NCBI RefSeq assembly: GCF_017599385.1
Contig: NZ_JAGFPK010000001.1
Span: 1,180,177-1,244,176, forward strand
Source of the DNA: Ciceribacter sp. L1K22
GTDB taxonomy: Bacteria > Pseudomonadota > Alphaproteobacteria > Rhizobiales > Rhizobiaceae
Length of the DNA stretch: 64,000 nucleotides
Direction: 5' to 3'
The notes below the pieces were generated by a model. It was not told where the DNA came from, did not search any database, and saw only the letters and a program-made list of their open reading frames with translations. Position numbers and translations under genes: made by a program. The stretch's first letter is position 1. Each line of letters begins with the position of its first letter. This document shows positions 15,848 to 24,311 of the stretch, piece by piece.

Positions 15848-15880
15848 GGGCCGGTGGCGACGCCGGCCCGACTTTGTTTG
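15848..15880 (+). terminator. Terminator of the DUF899-DUF1579-VOC operon
   Basis: GGGCCGG (15848-15854) pairs with CCGGCCC (15863-15869) around an 8-base loop, followed by the T-rich GACTTTGTTTG. It is 10 bases after the VOC stop. Confidence 0.65.
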
Positions 15881-15988
15881 GGTTGATAGGCTGATTCATA
15901 TCGGGATGGCTCGATTTTCTAATGGATTCCGCTAGAGCTTGGTGCGCGACGAAGCCTCGTCGCTTGTTTTCAACTCTGGGGACACTCC

Positions 15989-16483
15989 GTGAAATCGATC
16001 CTCCTTGCCGCCATGCTGGCTTTCGCGCTGCCGGTATCCGGCTTTGCCGCAACCCTGAATCTTCCCTCCGACGACGCGCCGGTCGCGACCGTTACCATTC
16101 CCGACAAATGGTCTCCGACCGAGATCGACCACGGCATCGAGGCCGTATCCGAAGACGAGGCCGTCTACATTTCCTTTGAGGTCGCCGACGAAAAGTCGAT
16201 GGACAAGATCATCGAGGATATCTTCGCTTTCCTCGAGGACAACGGCGTCACCGTCGATCCCAAGTCTCAAGGCGAGAGCGACAACGAGATCAACGGCATG
16301 AAGGTCTCGACGATCGAATGGGAAGGCGAGGACGAGAGCGGCGCGATCAACGTCGGCGTGACGATCTTTGCTCCGACGCCCGGCAAGATCGTGATCATGA
16401 CCTACTGGGGCAACAAGGAAGAGCAGGAAAAGCATCTCGACGATTTCGTCGCGATTCTCGCCTCCGTAAAGCCCGCGAAATAG
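15989..16483 (+). CDS. Secreted acidic protein of unknown function
   Basis: A 164-residue protein with a GTG start and a Sec signal peptide (MKSILLAAMLAFALPVSGFA, cleavage expected after GFA). The mature part is strongly acidic (VSEDEAVYIS, EWEGEDESGA) and alternates strands with Lys-tipped helices. It resembles small periplasmic beta proteins but no family is recognised with confidence. It appears monocistronic, convergent with the 84-residue gene downstream. Confidence 0.75.
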   Translation: MKSILLAAMLAFALPVSGFAATLNLPSDDAPVATVTIPDKWSPTEIDHGIEAVSEDEAVYISFEVADEKSMDKIIEDIFAFLEDNGVTVDPKSQGESDNEINGMKVSTIEWEGEDESGAINVGVTIFAPTPGKIVIMTYWGNKEEQEKHLDDFVAILASVKPAK

Positions 16484-16562
16484 TCACGGCCAAACCGCGG
16501 TGTCCGGCGACTGGCCGGGCATCGCTTCAAGCCGCTTGAAAAAAACTTGCTTCAGCCCTGGA

Positions 16563-16817
16563 TTACCGCTGGCTGCGGCTGCGTGCGACAGTCCGCCGGA
16601 CCGGCGTCTTGCGCACCTTCTTTTCTTCGGCGGCTGGGGCTTCCGCCTCAAGCTTCAGTCGTGCAGCGCGAAGTGCTTCCGTCTTCCGTTCACGCTCCGC
16701 CGCTTCGGCATTGATGATCGACCAGGCTGCATCGTCTGTTGCCGCTGCTTTGTCACGGGGCGAAACGCGCGTCGGCTTGGCTTTTGTTTCGATCTCGGTT
16801 TCCGTGGAAATCGTCAT
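16563..16817 (-). CDS. Small charged protein, alpha-helical, unknown function
   Basis: An 84-residue soluble protein starting MTISTETEIETKAKPTR after AGGAGAAAGC. The middle, INAEAAERERKTEALRAARLKLEAEAP, is a long charged helix; the tail KKVRKTPVRRTVARSRSQR is very basic and could bind nucleic acid. No domain is recognised. It lies downstream of rpsU on the same strand (116 bases apart), so co-transcription is possible. A longer in-frame start is less likely. Confidence 0.6.
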   Translation of the reverse strand: MTISTETEIETKAKPTRVSPRDKAAATDDAAWSIINAEAAERERKTEALRAARLKLEAEAPAAEEKKVRKTPVRRTVARSRSQR

Positions 16818-16933
16818 TCCGCTTTCTCCTGTCGTTCCGAGGTTCCGGGAGGCGCATCCGCCTCGAACCGGATTGTCATGCTGTCGGCACCCGATCGGCA
16901 AAGCCGAGATGCGGGACCGTCAGTCGTGGCACC

Positions 16934-17167
16934 TTAGCGGCTGGCGCTCTTGCGCGGGCTCGGCAGCAGGCCTTCGCGCTGCATCTTCTTGCGAGCCAGC
17001 TTGCGCTGACGGCGGATCGCCTCGGACTTTTCCCGAGCCCGACGCTCGGACGGCTTCTCGTACGACGAGCGCGCCTTCATCTCGCGGAACACACCCTCGC
17101 GCTGCAGCTTCTTCTTCAGAACCCGCATGGCCTGTTCAATATTGTTGTCTCTGACGAGGACCTGCAT
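16934..17167 (-). CDS. rpsU: 30S ribosomal protein S21
   Basis: A 77-residue ribosomal protein, [20 protein letters not shown]..., with the S21 core [24 protein letters not shown] and a lysine/arginine-rich C-terminal extension typical of alphaproteobacteria. It binds near the anti-Shine-Dalgarno end of 16S rRNA. CGGAAAGGAC precedes the start. It lies downstream of cspA on the same strand, separated by the cspA terminator. Alphaproteobacteria often carry more than one S21 copy; whether this is the only one cannot be judged here. Confidence 0.97.
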   Translation of the reverse strand: MQVLVRDNNIEQAMRVLKKKLQREGVFREMKARSSYEKPSERRAREKSEAIRRQRKLARKKMQREGLLPSPRKSASR

Positions 17168-17232
17168 CTTCGTCCTTTCCGGGGAAATCCCCTTGTCTCG
17201 ATCTTTGGGAACGCGGCGGGGGGCGCCGCACG

Positions 17233-17261
17233 AAACAAAAAGGTCGGGCGTTACCCCGACC
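17233..17261 (-). terminator. Rho-independent terminator of cspA (minus strand)
   Basis: On the minus strand GGTCGGG, loop GTAACG and CCCGACC are followed directly by TTTTTGTTT. It ends the cspA transcript about 60 bases after the stop and separates it from rpsU. Confidence 0.85.
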
Positions 17262-17324
17262 TCTCCAATGTCACTCTAGCCTTCGCTGCCAGTACATCCG
17301 TGGTCAGCAGTGGCGAATGACAAA

Positions 17325-17534
17325 TTAAGCCGCGCGGAGGTTGTCCGCAGAGCTCTTGCCCGAACGCTTGTCCTGGACGATGTCGTACGAAATCTTCTGG
17401 CCTTCGACGAGCTGGCGCATGCCTGCACGCTCAACGGCAGAGATGTGAACGAATACGTCGGTAGAACCTTCGTCCGGCTGAATGAAACCAAAACCCTTGG
17501 TCGTGTTAAACCACTTTACGGTACCAGTCTGCAT
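17325..17534 (-). CDS. cspA: Cold-shock protein, CspA family
   Basis: A 69-residue single OB-fold protein that binds single-stranded RNA/DNA. Both ribonucleoprotein motifs are intact: KGFGFIQ (RNP1) and VFVHISA (RNP2). The start follows GAAAGGAGATC. The 268 bases upstream, before the PACE gene's end, contain no gene; a long 5' leader is typical of cold-induced csp mRNAs but no specific structure was identified. It ends with a clear intrinsic terminator. Confidence 0.97.
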   Translation of the reverse strand: MQTGTVKWFNTTKGFGFIQPDEGSTDVFVHISAVERAGMRQLVEGQKISYDIVQDKRSGKSSADNLRAA

Positions 17535-17802
17535 AACGATCTCCTTTCAATCGTTTGTAGTGCACCGGAAGAGACATTCTCCCGGCAAGATCGACGTTGA
17601 AGGAAATCTGACGGAGCGTTCTGGACGCGTAGGCAAAGGTCGCAACAAATCTTCGATGACCCAAAGATAGTCGCTTTGGCTTCCAAAAGCAAGGAAACGG
17701 GGTGATATATTTCAGTTGGTTCGAAGCGGCGTGGCTTCCCGCTCGCGACCCCACACTGTCATCATCCCGTCGGTGACCAGCGGGATTGGGTAGGTGGCTT
17801 GC

Positions 17803-18231
17803 CTAGGTGTGTCGTGGGCGAGCCGATTCCGGCAGGCCGAAAATCCGGTCGAAGCCAAGGTTGAAGATATAGGTGTAGGCCAGGAAATAGAGCAGCAGGC
17901 CGGCATTTGTAACAAAAGCCTCCCGTACCGGAACGCCGAGCGCCAGAACCAGCACCGGGGTGAGCACGATGGTCAGGCCGCTTTCAAACAGCAGGGCGTG
18001 CACCACCCTGCGCTTCGTCGACCGTCCCTTCACCGGATTGCCGCTCTCCCACCACTCGAAGAGTGTCGTGAACACGAAATTCCAGGCCATCGCGACTGCC
18101 GAAGACGCCACGGCGGCGACGCCGGCCGATAGACCCTGATGCCCCAATGCCATGAGGATCAGCCCGCTCGACAGGATGGCAAGGCCCTCATACGTGATGA
18201 CATAGATGATGCGGCGGAGGACGGGAGACAT
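17803..18231 (-). CDS. PACE-family multidrug efflux protein
   Basis: A 142-residue membrane protein with four helices arranged as two bacterial-transmembrane-pair (BTP) repeats. The family's opening RRIIYVITYEGLAI and the closing NLGFDRIFGLPES are present, as is the conserved NFVFTTLFEWWE at the end of the second helix. PACE proteins such as AceI export biocides like chlorhexidine using the proton gradient. No adjacent regulator is seen. It seems monocistronic. Confidence 0.92.
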   Translation of the reverse strand: MSPVLRRIIYVITYEGLAILSSGLILMALGHQGLSAGVAAVASSAVAMAWNFVFTTLFEWWESGNPVKGRSTKRRVVHALLFESGLTIVLTPVLVLALGVPVREAFVTNAGLLLYFLAYTYIFNLGFDRIFGLPESARPRHT

Positions 18232-18366
18232 GAGCGGCCGGGGTTGGAATGGGGGCGGCAGGTTTCTGTTCCCGCCATCGGAGATCGGACGATGGAAGCT
18301 GGAGATGAAGGTGTCCAGTTTTTTCTCGGACGCCGTCTATCTTCGCATCACCTCGAATCGCGGAAC

Positions 18367-18675
18367 TTACAGCCCCACCGCCTTGCGCAGCGCCTCGTTG
18401 ATCCGCGACTGCCAGCCTTCACCGGTGGCCTTGAAACGCTCGACCACCTCGGCGTCAAGCCGGATGCTGATCGCCCGTTTGGGATTGTCCGATTTCGGCC
18501 GACCGAGCTTTCGGTCGATCTTCTCCGCCAGATCGGGAAACACCTCGCGGAACGGCCGCGCTTGCGCGAGCTGTTCATCGGTTGCTTCCGGGTTGTCGGA
18601 GACGTCGTCCCAATCTGTACGGCTGTATCCGCGCCCCTCCTGAAATGCGCTCAGGATTTCCTTACTTCGAGTCAT
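18367..18675 (-). CDS. brnA: BrnA-family antitoxin
   Basis: A 102-residue antitoxin of the BrnTA type II system. The N-terminal part (DVSDNPEATDEQLAQARPFREVFP) wraps the toxin in the family, and the C-terminal ribbon-helix-helix-like segment KRAISIRLDAEVVERFKATGEGWQSRINEALRKAV binds DNA. Its start overlaps the toxin stop by 4 bases (ATGA), the usual BrnT-BrnA order. It should neutralise BrnT and repress the operon. Confidence 0.94.
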   Translation of the reverse strand: MTRSKEILSAFQEGRGYSRTDWDDVSDNPEATDEQLAQARPFREVFPDLAEKIDRKLGRPKSDNPKRAISIRLDAEVVERFKATGEGWQSRINEALRKAVGL

Positions 18676-18920
18676 GGAAGCAATCTCCTTTCCGTCGCCT
18701 TGGCCGGTCGCATTGAAATCACAGAAAGTCCTTCCGTTCCCAATCGAGCGAAGATCACCGTTATTGTTCCGTCAGCAAGGCGTCCTATCGCCTGAAACCG
18801 GCTCCGCTTTGCGGCAATAACGACCGCGCTCTCGAAGAACGTCAGTGTCAGGTCCGCGAAGTCGAGGCCATGTTTGTCGATATTCGCGAGCCGCTTCGGC
18901 TCGTCCCAGACGATTTCCAT
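18672..18920 (-). CDS. brnT: BrnT-family ribonuclease toxin
   Basis: An 82-residue RelE-fold toxin. The family signatures are the opening IVWDEPKRLANIDKHGLDFADL, RFQAIGRLADGTITVIFARL and the closing ISMRPAKATERR. It is a little shorter than average (about 90). BrnT of Brucella cleaves RNA and is induced by stress; the same is inferred here. No Shine-Dalgarno sequence precedes the ATG. A GTATATAC palindrome 8 bases upstream may be part of the operator. Confidence 0.93.
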   Translation of the reverse strand: MEIVWDEPKRLANIDKHGLDFADLTLTFFESAVVIAAKRSRFQAIGRLADGTITVIFARLGTEGLSVISMRPAKATERRLLP

Positions 18921-18986
18921 AATTTATGTATATACGGAAAATTTGCAAGACCTACCGTCAAAGGGTGGGGCTTTCACTGGGCAAGA

Positions 18987-19307
18987 TCAACCGCGGGATG
19001 GCAGCAGTATGATCGAAGCGCCCACCAGGCAGATCAGCGCGCCGCCGATATCGAACCGGTCGGGCCGCTGGCCCTCCGCCAGCCACAGCCACGCGAGGGA
19101 CATGACTATGTAGATCCCGCCATATGCCGCATAGGCGCGGCCGGCAGCTTCGGCCGGAACAAGGGTCAGCAGGTAGGCGAACAGCGCCAGCGACGCCACG
19201 CCGGGCATGATCCACCACGCGGACCTATCCAGCCTGAGCCAGGCCCAGAAGGCGAAGCAGCCTGCGATTTCGGCCAGAGCGGCAGCGCCGTAGATGAGGT
19301 AGACCAT
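18987..19307 (-). CDS. YnfA/UPF0060 family inner-membrane protein
   Basis: A 106-residue protein with four hydrophobic helices. The UPF0060 hallmarks [37 protein letters not shown] and [14 protein letters not shown] are all present. YnfA of Shigella and E. coli has been linked to SMR-like drug efflux; that function is inferred here. It sits between BrnT and a HerA-like ATPase without an evident operon link. Confidence 0.93.
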   Translation of the reverse strand: MVYLIYGAAALAEIAGCFAFWAWLRLDRSAWWIMPGVASLALFAYLLTLVPAEAAGRAYAAYGGIYIVMSLAWLWLAEGQRPDRFDIGGALICLVGASIILLPSRG

Positions 19308-19337
19308 TCCTCTCCCTTCGTGAGGCGGCCGGTTGGC

Positions 19338-20897
19338 CTAGCGCCTCAGGCTACCCAGAATGCCACGCACGATCGCTCGTCCGAGCGAATTGGCGACGGA
19401 ACGGGCGGCGCTCTTCATGGCAGCCTCCACCACCGTCTCGCGCTGGTAGGATCGTCTGGTGGAGGTTTTCGAACTCGGCTGAGATGGCCCCTCGTCGTTG
19501 CCGAAGCCGGGCAGGGTCCAGCGACCGGCAGCACTGTCGTCTTTGCTGGCCTTTTCCTCGGCCGCGCGTTTGGCCGCCTCTGCTTCAGCAGCTTTTTGAG
19601 CGCGCTGCGTGAGGATTTCAAAAGCTGATTCCCTGTCGACATCCTTGTCGTACTGGCCGGCGACGGGGCTGACATTCATGACCGATTGCCGTTCGGCATC
19701 GGTGATCGGGCCCACACGGCCCGCCGGCGGGCGGATCAGCGTACGCTCGACCATTGAGGGCACGCCCTTGCTCTCCAGCGTCGAGACCAACGCCTCGCCG
19801 ATGCCGAGCGTGGTGATGGCCGTGGCACAGTCGAAGGCGGGGTTGGGACGGAATGTGTCGGCAGCCGTTCTCACCGCCTTCTGCTCGCGCGGGGTATAGG
19901 CGCGCAGGGCGTGCTGCACGCGATTGCCCAACTGCGCGAGAATGGTTTCCGGAACGTCGAGCGGGTTCTGCGTGACGAAATAGACGCCGACGCCCTTGGA
20001 GCGGATCAGCCGGACCACCTGCTCGACCCGCTCGATCAGTACCTTCGGCGCATCGTTGAACAGAAGATGCGCCTCGTCGAAAATGAAGACGAGCTTCGGC
20101 TTGTCGGGATCGCCGACTTCCGGCAGTTCCTCGAACAGTTCCGACAGCAGCCAGAGCAGGAAGGTCGCATAAAGCCGCGGGTTCATCATCAGCTTGTCGG
20201 CGGCGAGCACCGAAACGGCGCCGCGCCCATCCGGTGTGGTTCGCATGATGTCGGTGATCGACAGCGCCGGCTCGCCGAAGAACTGTTCCGCCCCCTGTTG
20301 CTCCAGCACCAGCAGTCCTCGCTGCAGCGAGCCGACGGAAGCCTTGGAAATCAGTCCAAACTGCCCGGAAAGCTCGCTTGCATGTTCGGCCATGTAGTTG
20401 AGCAGGGCCTGGAGGTCTTTCAGGTCGAGAAGCGCCAGTCCACCCTGGTCGGCGATCTTGAAGGCGATGTTGAGCACACCCTCCTGCGCTTCGGAGGCAT
20501 CCATCAGCCGTGCGAGCAGCAACGGCCCCATCTCCGCGATCGTGGTGCGAACGCGGTGTCCCTTTTCGCCGAACAGGTCCCAGAAGATGACCGGGAACTC
20601 CTGCGGCTGCCATTCCGTGAGGCCGATCTGCTGCGCGCGCGCGGTGATCCAGTCTTTGGGTTCGCCCATCGCCGCGATGCCGGAAAGATCGCCCTTGATG
20701 TCGGCGCAGAACACCGGCACGCCGGCGTTCGAGAAACTCTCGGCCAGGCCCTGCAGCGTCACGGTCTTGCCCGTGCCGGTGGCGCCTGTCACGATCCCGT
20801 GGCGGTTGGCGTATTTGAGGTCGAGATATTCGCCCTTGTTCAGGCTTTCGTCCGGATTGCGGCTGGTGCCGAGAAAGATCTTGCCGTCGACGAGCAT
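19338..20897 (-). CDS. HerA-like ATPase, DUF853 family
   Basis: A 519-residue P-loop ATPase of the YjgR/DUF853 group. Walker A is [12 protein letters not shown] (about residue 37) and Walker B is [13 protein letters not shown] (about 270); [16 protein letters not shown] is the sensor region. The C-terminal 90 residues are charged and probably disordered. The start at [14 protein letters not shown] follows AGGAGG; an in-frame ATG 69 bases upstream lacks a ribosome site but cannot be excluded. Relatives of HerA translocate DNA, but DUF853 members have no settled role and no NurA nuclease is adjacent. Confidence 0.93.
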   Translation of the reverse strand: MLVDGKIFLGTSRNPDESLNKGEYLDLKYANRHGIVTGATGTGKTVTLQGLAESFSNAGVPVFCADIKGDLSGIAAMGEPKDWITARAQQIGLTEWQPQEFPVIFWDLFGEKGHRVRTTIAEMGPLLLARLMDASEAQEGVLNIAFKIADQGGLALLDLKDLQALLNYMAEHASELSGQFGLISKASVGSLQRGLLVLEQQGAEQFFGEPALSITDIMRTTPDGRGAVSVLAADKLMMNPRLYATFLLWLLSELFEELPEVGDPDKPKLVFIFDEAHLLFNDAPKVLIERVEQVVRLIRSKGVGVYFVTQNPLDVPETILAQLGNRVQHALRAYTPREQKAVRTAADTFRPNPAFDCATAITTLGIGEALVSTLESKGVPSMVERTLIRPPAGRVGPITDAERQSVMNVSPVAGQYDKDVDRESAFEILTQRAQKAAEAEAAKRAAEEKASKDDSAAGRWTLPGFGNDEGPSQPSSKTSTRRSYQRETVVEAAMKSAARSVANSLGRAIVRGILGSLRR

Positions 20898-21097
20898 CTG
20901 GTCCCGGTCCTCCTGGACGTTTGTAGGCGGCGCCGCGTCGTTTTGGCGCCAACTCCATCTTTTCATTGAATCATCGTAGTGCTCTTATAAGGATTGTGTA
21001 AACCACCGATAACAACAGCCGCGTCCATTCACGGGCTGTGGGGATTGCCTGTGGCGAACGTGGTGGCGGCTTGTCGCGACCGGGAAAATCAATTACG

Positions 21098-21113
21098 TTG
21101 ACGTTAACGTCAA
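21098..21113. promoter_or_regulatory. 16-bp perfect palindrome upstream of a small helical protein
   Basis: TTGACGTTAACGTCAA is perfectly symmetric and ends 21 bases before the ATG at 21135. Its position overlaps the expected core promoter. Symmetric TTGACG/CGTCAA dyads resemble operators reported for some MerR-type catabolic regulators (LiuR class); the assignment is tentative. Confidence 0.5.
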
Positions 21114-21134
21114 ATAATGCGCCAGGAGGGCCCA

Positions 21135-21524
21135 ATGAACGAACTCGTCACCCGCATCGCCAACAATGTCGGCCTTGAACCCGAAGTCGCCGAAAAGGCG
21201 TTGGGCATGATGCTTGGCTTCCTTCAGCGCGAGGCCGCCGACGGTCCGGTCGCCAAGATGATCGAATCGCTTCCCGGCGCTATCGACCTCGTTGCCAAGC
21301 ACAACGGCGAAGGCTCCGGCTCCGGTCTTCTCGGCGGCCTGATGAGCGCGATCGGCGGCGGCGGCATCATGGGCCTCGGCCAGCAGTTGATGTCCCAGGG
21401 TCTCGGCATGGGCGAAATCACCGCGCTCGCCAAGGAAACGATTGCCGCTGCGCGCGAATATGCCGGTTCGGACGTCGTCGACGAAGTCGTCGCCTCGGTT
21501 CCTGGTCTCAGCCAGTTCGTCTGA
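21135..21524 (+). CDS. Small helical, glycine-rich protein (DUF2267/DUF2780-like)
   Basis: A 129-residue soluble protein. The start MNELVTRIANNVGL follows AGGAGGG. Residues 1-55 form helices with a repeated E..A......L pattern (LEPEVAEKALGMMLGFLQREA), the centre is a Gly/Ser/Met-rich stretch (GSGSGLLGGLMSAIGGGGIM), and the C-terminal half is helical again. The layout resembles DUF2780/DUF2267-type proteins but the match is weak. A palindrome covers its promoter and a strong terminator follows, so it is a regulated single-gene unit. Confidence 0.75.
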   Translation: MNELVTRIANNVGLEPEVAEKALGMMLGFLQREAADGPVAKMIESLPGAIDLVAKHNGEGSGSGLLGGLMSAIGGGGIMGLGQQLMSQGLGMGEITALAKETIAAAREYAGSDVVDEVVASVPGLSQFV

Positions 21525-21547
21525 TTTTTATTGCATCGAATGAAAGG

Positions 21548-21577
21548 CCGCCGGGGCTAACACCCTGGCGGTTTTTT
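21548..21577 (+). terminator. Rho-independent terminator
   Basis: CCGCCGGGG (21548-21556) pairs with CCCTGGCGG (21563-21571) with one G-U, loop CTAACA, followed by TTTTTT. It is 24 bases after the stop of the small helical protein gene. Confidence 0.88.
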
Positions 21578-21598
21578 GCGGTCTGTCCCGGTTGCAGT

Positions 21599-22369
21599 CT
21601 ACTGGAGCTCCGACCGTGAAAACTGTCGCACCGAGTCCAGCGCCTTTGCGATCTGGTCGAACCAGCCGTTTTCCCTAAGATGACGGCGCGTGCGCTCGTT
21701 CAGCCCGCCTTTGGTTTCGTGCTCGTCCGCCAGCCCGAGAAGCGGTTCTGTCGACACCAACCCGGTTTCCGCAAGGCCTGAAAGCATCGACCGCACGTAA
21801 AGGTTCGCCGCCTCCTCCGAAACACCCTTGCCGCCGAGCCAGGTGACGAGGCTTTCCTGCATTTCGAAGTAGGTGGACATGAAGCCGCTCGCGCTGCCCA
21901 TGGCGACGAGTTCGTCTTCAGAATGTGGTATGACGACGTCGCCCAACGGCGCGATCAGTCGCTCGATGTCAGGCACCGCGGGGAAATGCACGACCGGTCC
22001 CTTGCGGGTGGCGATGGCGGGCAGGGGTAACACGCGGCAGACGGTCGAGGAGGGTGCGATACCGCCAAGTTCGGGAAGCCTCAGCCCCGTTATGAACGAG
22101 CAGACGATCTGACCGGGCCGGAAGCGAACATCCTGCAATGCTTCTTCTACCTGTGCCGGGCGCACGCCGAGAAACACGATGTCGCTCTCCTCGGACACCT
22201 CGGCATTTGACCGCGCGCGTGTCACCGTTTCGAACCGGTCGGCGAGACTCAGCGAGAGATCTTCCGACCGCGGCGATACCAGTATGGGATTGCGGTGGCC
22301 GGCAGCCAGAAGTCCCTCGATAAAGTAGGTCGAGATCGCGCCCGTCCCGATGAAGCCAAGTCGTCTCAT
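21599..22369 (-). CDS. Pyrroline-5-carboxylate reductase-like NAD(P)-dependent oxidoreductase
   Basis: A 256-residue protein with a ProC-like Rossmann domain: RLGFIGTGAISTYFIEGLLAAG carries the GxGxxx dinucleotide motif and DIVFLGVRPAQVEEAL the second half. The C-terminal dimerisation domain retains GSASGFMSTYFEMQESL and HETKGGLNERT, equivalent to the G-T-T.G segment of P5C reductases. Similarity to true ProC is only moderate, so proline synthesis is plausible but unproven; a related imine reductase is possible. It is 42 bases upstream of the PNPOx-GAF gene's stop with the same strand order. Confidence 0.82.
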   Translation of the reverse strand: MRRLGFIGTGAISTYFIEGLLAAGHRNPILVSPRSEDLSLSLADRFETVTRARSNAEVSEESDIVFLGVRPAQVEEALQDVRFRPGQIVCSFITGLRLPELGGIAPSSTVCRVLPLPAIATRKGPVVHFPAVPDIERLIAPLGDVVIPHSEDELVAMGSASGFMSTYFEMQESLVTWLGGKGVSEEAANLYVRSMLSGLAETGLVSTEPLLGLADEHETKGGLNERTRRHLRENGWFDQIAKALDSVRQFSRSELQ

Positions 22370-22411
22370 GCATGTCTCTCTGTTTGCGCAGTCGATCGTG
22401 CTGCGCTGTTC

Positions 22412-23752
22412 CTAGGTGTCGACCACCTGCAGCTCCGGCAGACCGTCGACCTCCAGCCGCATCCGACCGCGCTCCGGGCGGGTCAATCGAATCGGCCCAC
22501 CCTTCTCGTCCAGCCGGCGGCGTAGCAGGATGAGGCGTGTCTCGAGATTGTCCTTGAAATCCGGTAGCTGCAGGCTTTTGTCGCGCCGTATCTCCCGGTT
22601 CAGGAAGTCCTGGCGCCCGCTTGTCGAGTACTGTTCCAGCATGTGCCAGAGCAGCCGCCCCGGCACGCCGCGGATCAGATACTCGCCATCCACGAAAAGC
22701 GATGCATCGCGGGGATAGAAGCGGAGTGCCACAACGCTCTTGCCGCCCGCATGGATCGGTGCCGACGGCGCGGCGTGTCCCGTCTCCGGCTCTTGGCGCT
22801 CCCGTTCGTTCATGGCGTAGGAAAGCGAGAGCGCGAGCTGCGCGGCAATCACCCGCAAGGATTGCTCGTCGGCGTGGCGGAAGGTGAAGGCCTTCTCGGA
22901 TTCGGTAAACAAGACGCCGATCAGCCTGCCTTGCGCCGACATCGGCACGGCGAGCTGGCTCAGCGGAGCAGGGAGCGCCGGCAGCGGGATATGCACGCCT
23001 CCCTCGGATCCGGACATGGCCCGAACCGCCGCCACGTAGCGGCGTCCTCGACTGAAATCGGTCACCCTGACAGGTTCCATGGCCTTCGCCGCCAGACCGA
23101 TTACCCCATCGCCGAAGGCGATTTCCGACCCGAAGCCGAACTGTTCGTAACCCCGGCTGGCGATTGTCGTCAGCCGCGAGCGGCTCTCGTCAGGCACCAG
23201 CACCATGCTGTGGCGGAAGCCGAAGAGTTCCTCCAGTCCTTCCAGCGCGCAGTCGAGCAGCTTTTCCGGATCGCTTTCCTCGCTCAGGCATTGGGTCAGC
23301 CTCGCGGTCTGGGAGATGTGATCACGGCCCGCCTCCAGTTGTGAGGGAAGTTCCAGCGGATGAGCCGCCGGCACCGGCCGGCAGTCCTCGACCCGATAGA
23401 TATCGACCGCCTTCAGCTTCATGACATGGCTCATGCCTTGCTCAAGCAGCGCCAGATGGCGTTCCACCTGATTGAAGATGCGCCCGCTGTCTTCGGAACC
23501 GGAAAAGACGAGATCGAGGATATGCTGCTGGCCGGTTAGGCCGTCGACGACCATGACCGTCGCCAGCCCGTTCGCCGCGACGTTGTCGGCTGTCTTGGAA
23601 AAGAACTGGTTCGAGAGCGCGACATGCTGCTCGTCCACATAATAGACGTGGGAGAGGTAGGAGACGTTCGGCACGCCATACCGGTCGGTCGTCGCGATGA
23701 TCGAGGGAATGACACCCTCAAAGCTGTCGCGAATGGTTGAAAGCGGAATCAT
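22412..23752 (-). CDS. PNPOx-fold + GAF + winged-helix fusion regulator
   Basis: A 446-residue three-part protein. Residues 1-125 form a flavin/PNP-oxidase-like barrel (ATTDRYGVPNVSYLSHVYYV, FFSKTADNVAANGLATVMVVD). Residues about 150-295 form a GAF domain (LLDCALEGLEELFGFRHSMVLV ... LGVLF-like LIGVLFTESEKAF). The C-terminal 120 residues read like an OmpR/PhoB winged helix (VPGRLLWHMLEQY, LETRLILLRRRLDEKG, IRLTRPERGRMRL). The start overlaps the upstream gene's stop as ATGA. The combination suggests a flavin- or haem-linked sensor coupled to DNA binding. The direct repeats at 24261-24311 are a candidate target. Function inferred. Confidence 0.8.
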   Translation of the reverse strand: MIPLSTIRDSFEGVIPSIIATTDRYGVPNVSYLSHVYYVDEQHVALSNQFFSKTADNVAANGLATVMVVDGLTGQQHILDLVFSGSEDSGRIFNQVERHLALLEQGMSHVMKLKAVDIYRVEDCRPVPAAHPLELPSQLEAGRDHISQTARLTQCLSEESDPEKLLDCALEGLEELFGFRHSMVLVPDESRSRLTTIASRGYEQFGFGSEIAFGDGVIGLAAKAMEPVRVTDFSRGRRYVAAVRAMSGSEGGVHIPLPALPAPLSQLAVPMSAQGRLIGVLFTESEKAFTFRHADEQSLRVIAAQLALSLSYAMNERERQEPETGHAAPSAPIHAGGKSVVALRFYPRDASLFVDGEYLIRGVPGRLLWHMLEQYSTSGRQDFLNREIRRDKSLQLPDFKDNLETRLILLRRRLDEKGGPIRLTRPERGRMRLEVDGLPELQVVDT

Positions 23753-24231
23753 GCCGCCGCTTCTCCTCTCGCGTTGATTTTCTGGCCTGCGCCGGGACCC
23801 GGGGTCTGCCGGAATATGTCGAGTGGACGGAAGGTCACGACGACGAGATCGCGATCGCTGAGCGTGCTGGAAAGCTGCAGCCGGCTGACGCCGACCGAGG
23901 TCATCAGCTCCAGCTGCTCGCGGACATAGCGTGCGCCCCATTCGCTTTCGGCGCTGTCGGCCGGGTGTGTCTCGGTAATCACGCCTTTGATCTGGTAGGC
24001 GTGATATGTCTCCGGATTGACATAGGTGGTCGCGACCGGCAGGCCAGCGCGGGCGTTTGCCACCGCGCGCGGCCACTGGCTTGACGAGACGAGGACGGAG
24101 ACGAGCCCCGTGGCCGCGTCAAATCGGGCTCCGGAACCGCGTCCGATCATCGGTCGATGTGCTTCGTCGCGTGTGGCAAACAGCATCATCACCCTGCCTT
24201 CGATGAAGGCCACAATATCGGATGAGAGCAA
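23749..24231 (-). CDS. Pyridoxamine 5'-phosphate oxidase-fold protein
   Basis: A 160-residue split-barrel protein: IVAFIEGRVMMLFATRDEAHRP, GLVSVLVSSSQWPRAVANARAG and VATTYVNPETYHAYQIKG are the usual strands of the PNPOx-like flavin- or haem-binding fold. It is translationally coupled (4-base overlap) to the PNPOx-GAF-winged-helix protein, which itself starts with a related fold, so the two barrels may heterodimerise. Enzymatic vitamin B6 activity is unlikely; redox or ligand sensing is inferred. Confidence 0.85.
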   Translation of the reverse strand: MLSSDIVAFIEGRVMMLFATRDEAHRPMIGRGSGARFDAATGLVSVLVSSSQWPRAVANARAGLPVATTYVNPETYHAYQIKGVITETHPADSAESEWGARYVREQLELMTSVGVSRLQLSSTLSDRDLVVVTFRPLDIFRQTPGPGAGQKINARGEAAA

Positions 24232-24260
24232 TTCGATTCTCCCGGAACAACTTTAAATAC

Positions 24261-24311
24261 TTAGGAAGCTTTTAGCAGAAGCGCGAGACGATTAGGAAGC
24301 ATTTAGGAAGC
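24261..24311. repeat. Two pairs of 11-bp-phased direct repeats (TTAGGAAGC)
   Basis: TTAGGAAGC occurs exactly at 24261, 24292 and 24303, and a degenerate copy TTAGCAGAA at 24272. Spacing is 11, 20 and 11 bases, so there are two tandem pairs 31 bases apart, all on one helix face. The array lies between divergent genes for the PNPOx proteins and the hemerythrin-like protein. Paired 11-bp direct repeats are the binding mode of PhoB/OmpR-type winged helices, like the one encoded next door. Confidence 0.65.

Noticed and set aside
16520-16560. TTCAAG-CCG-CTTGAA hairpin with A-run as terminator
   Set aside because: The T-run precedes rather than follows the hairpin on the minus strand, so it does not fit either neighbouring gene.
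19911-20969. 352-codon plus-strand frame opposite the HerA-like ATPase
   Set aside because: Antisense to intact Walker A and B motifs; composition is shadow-like.
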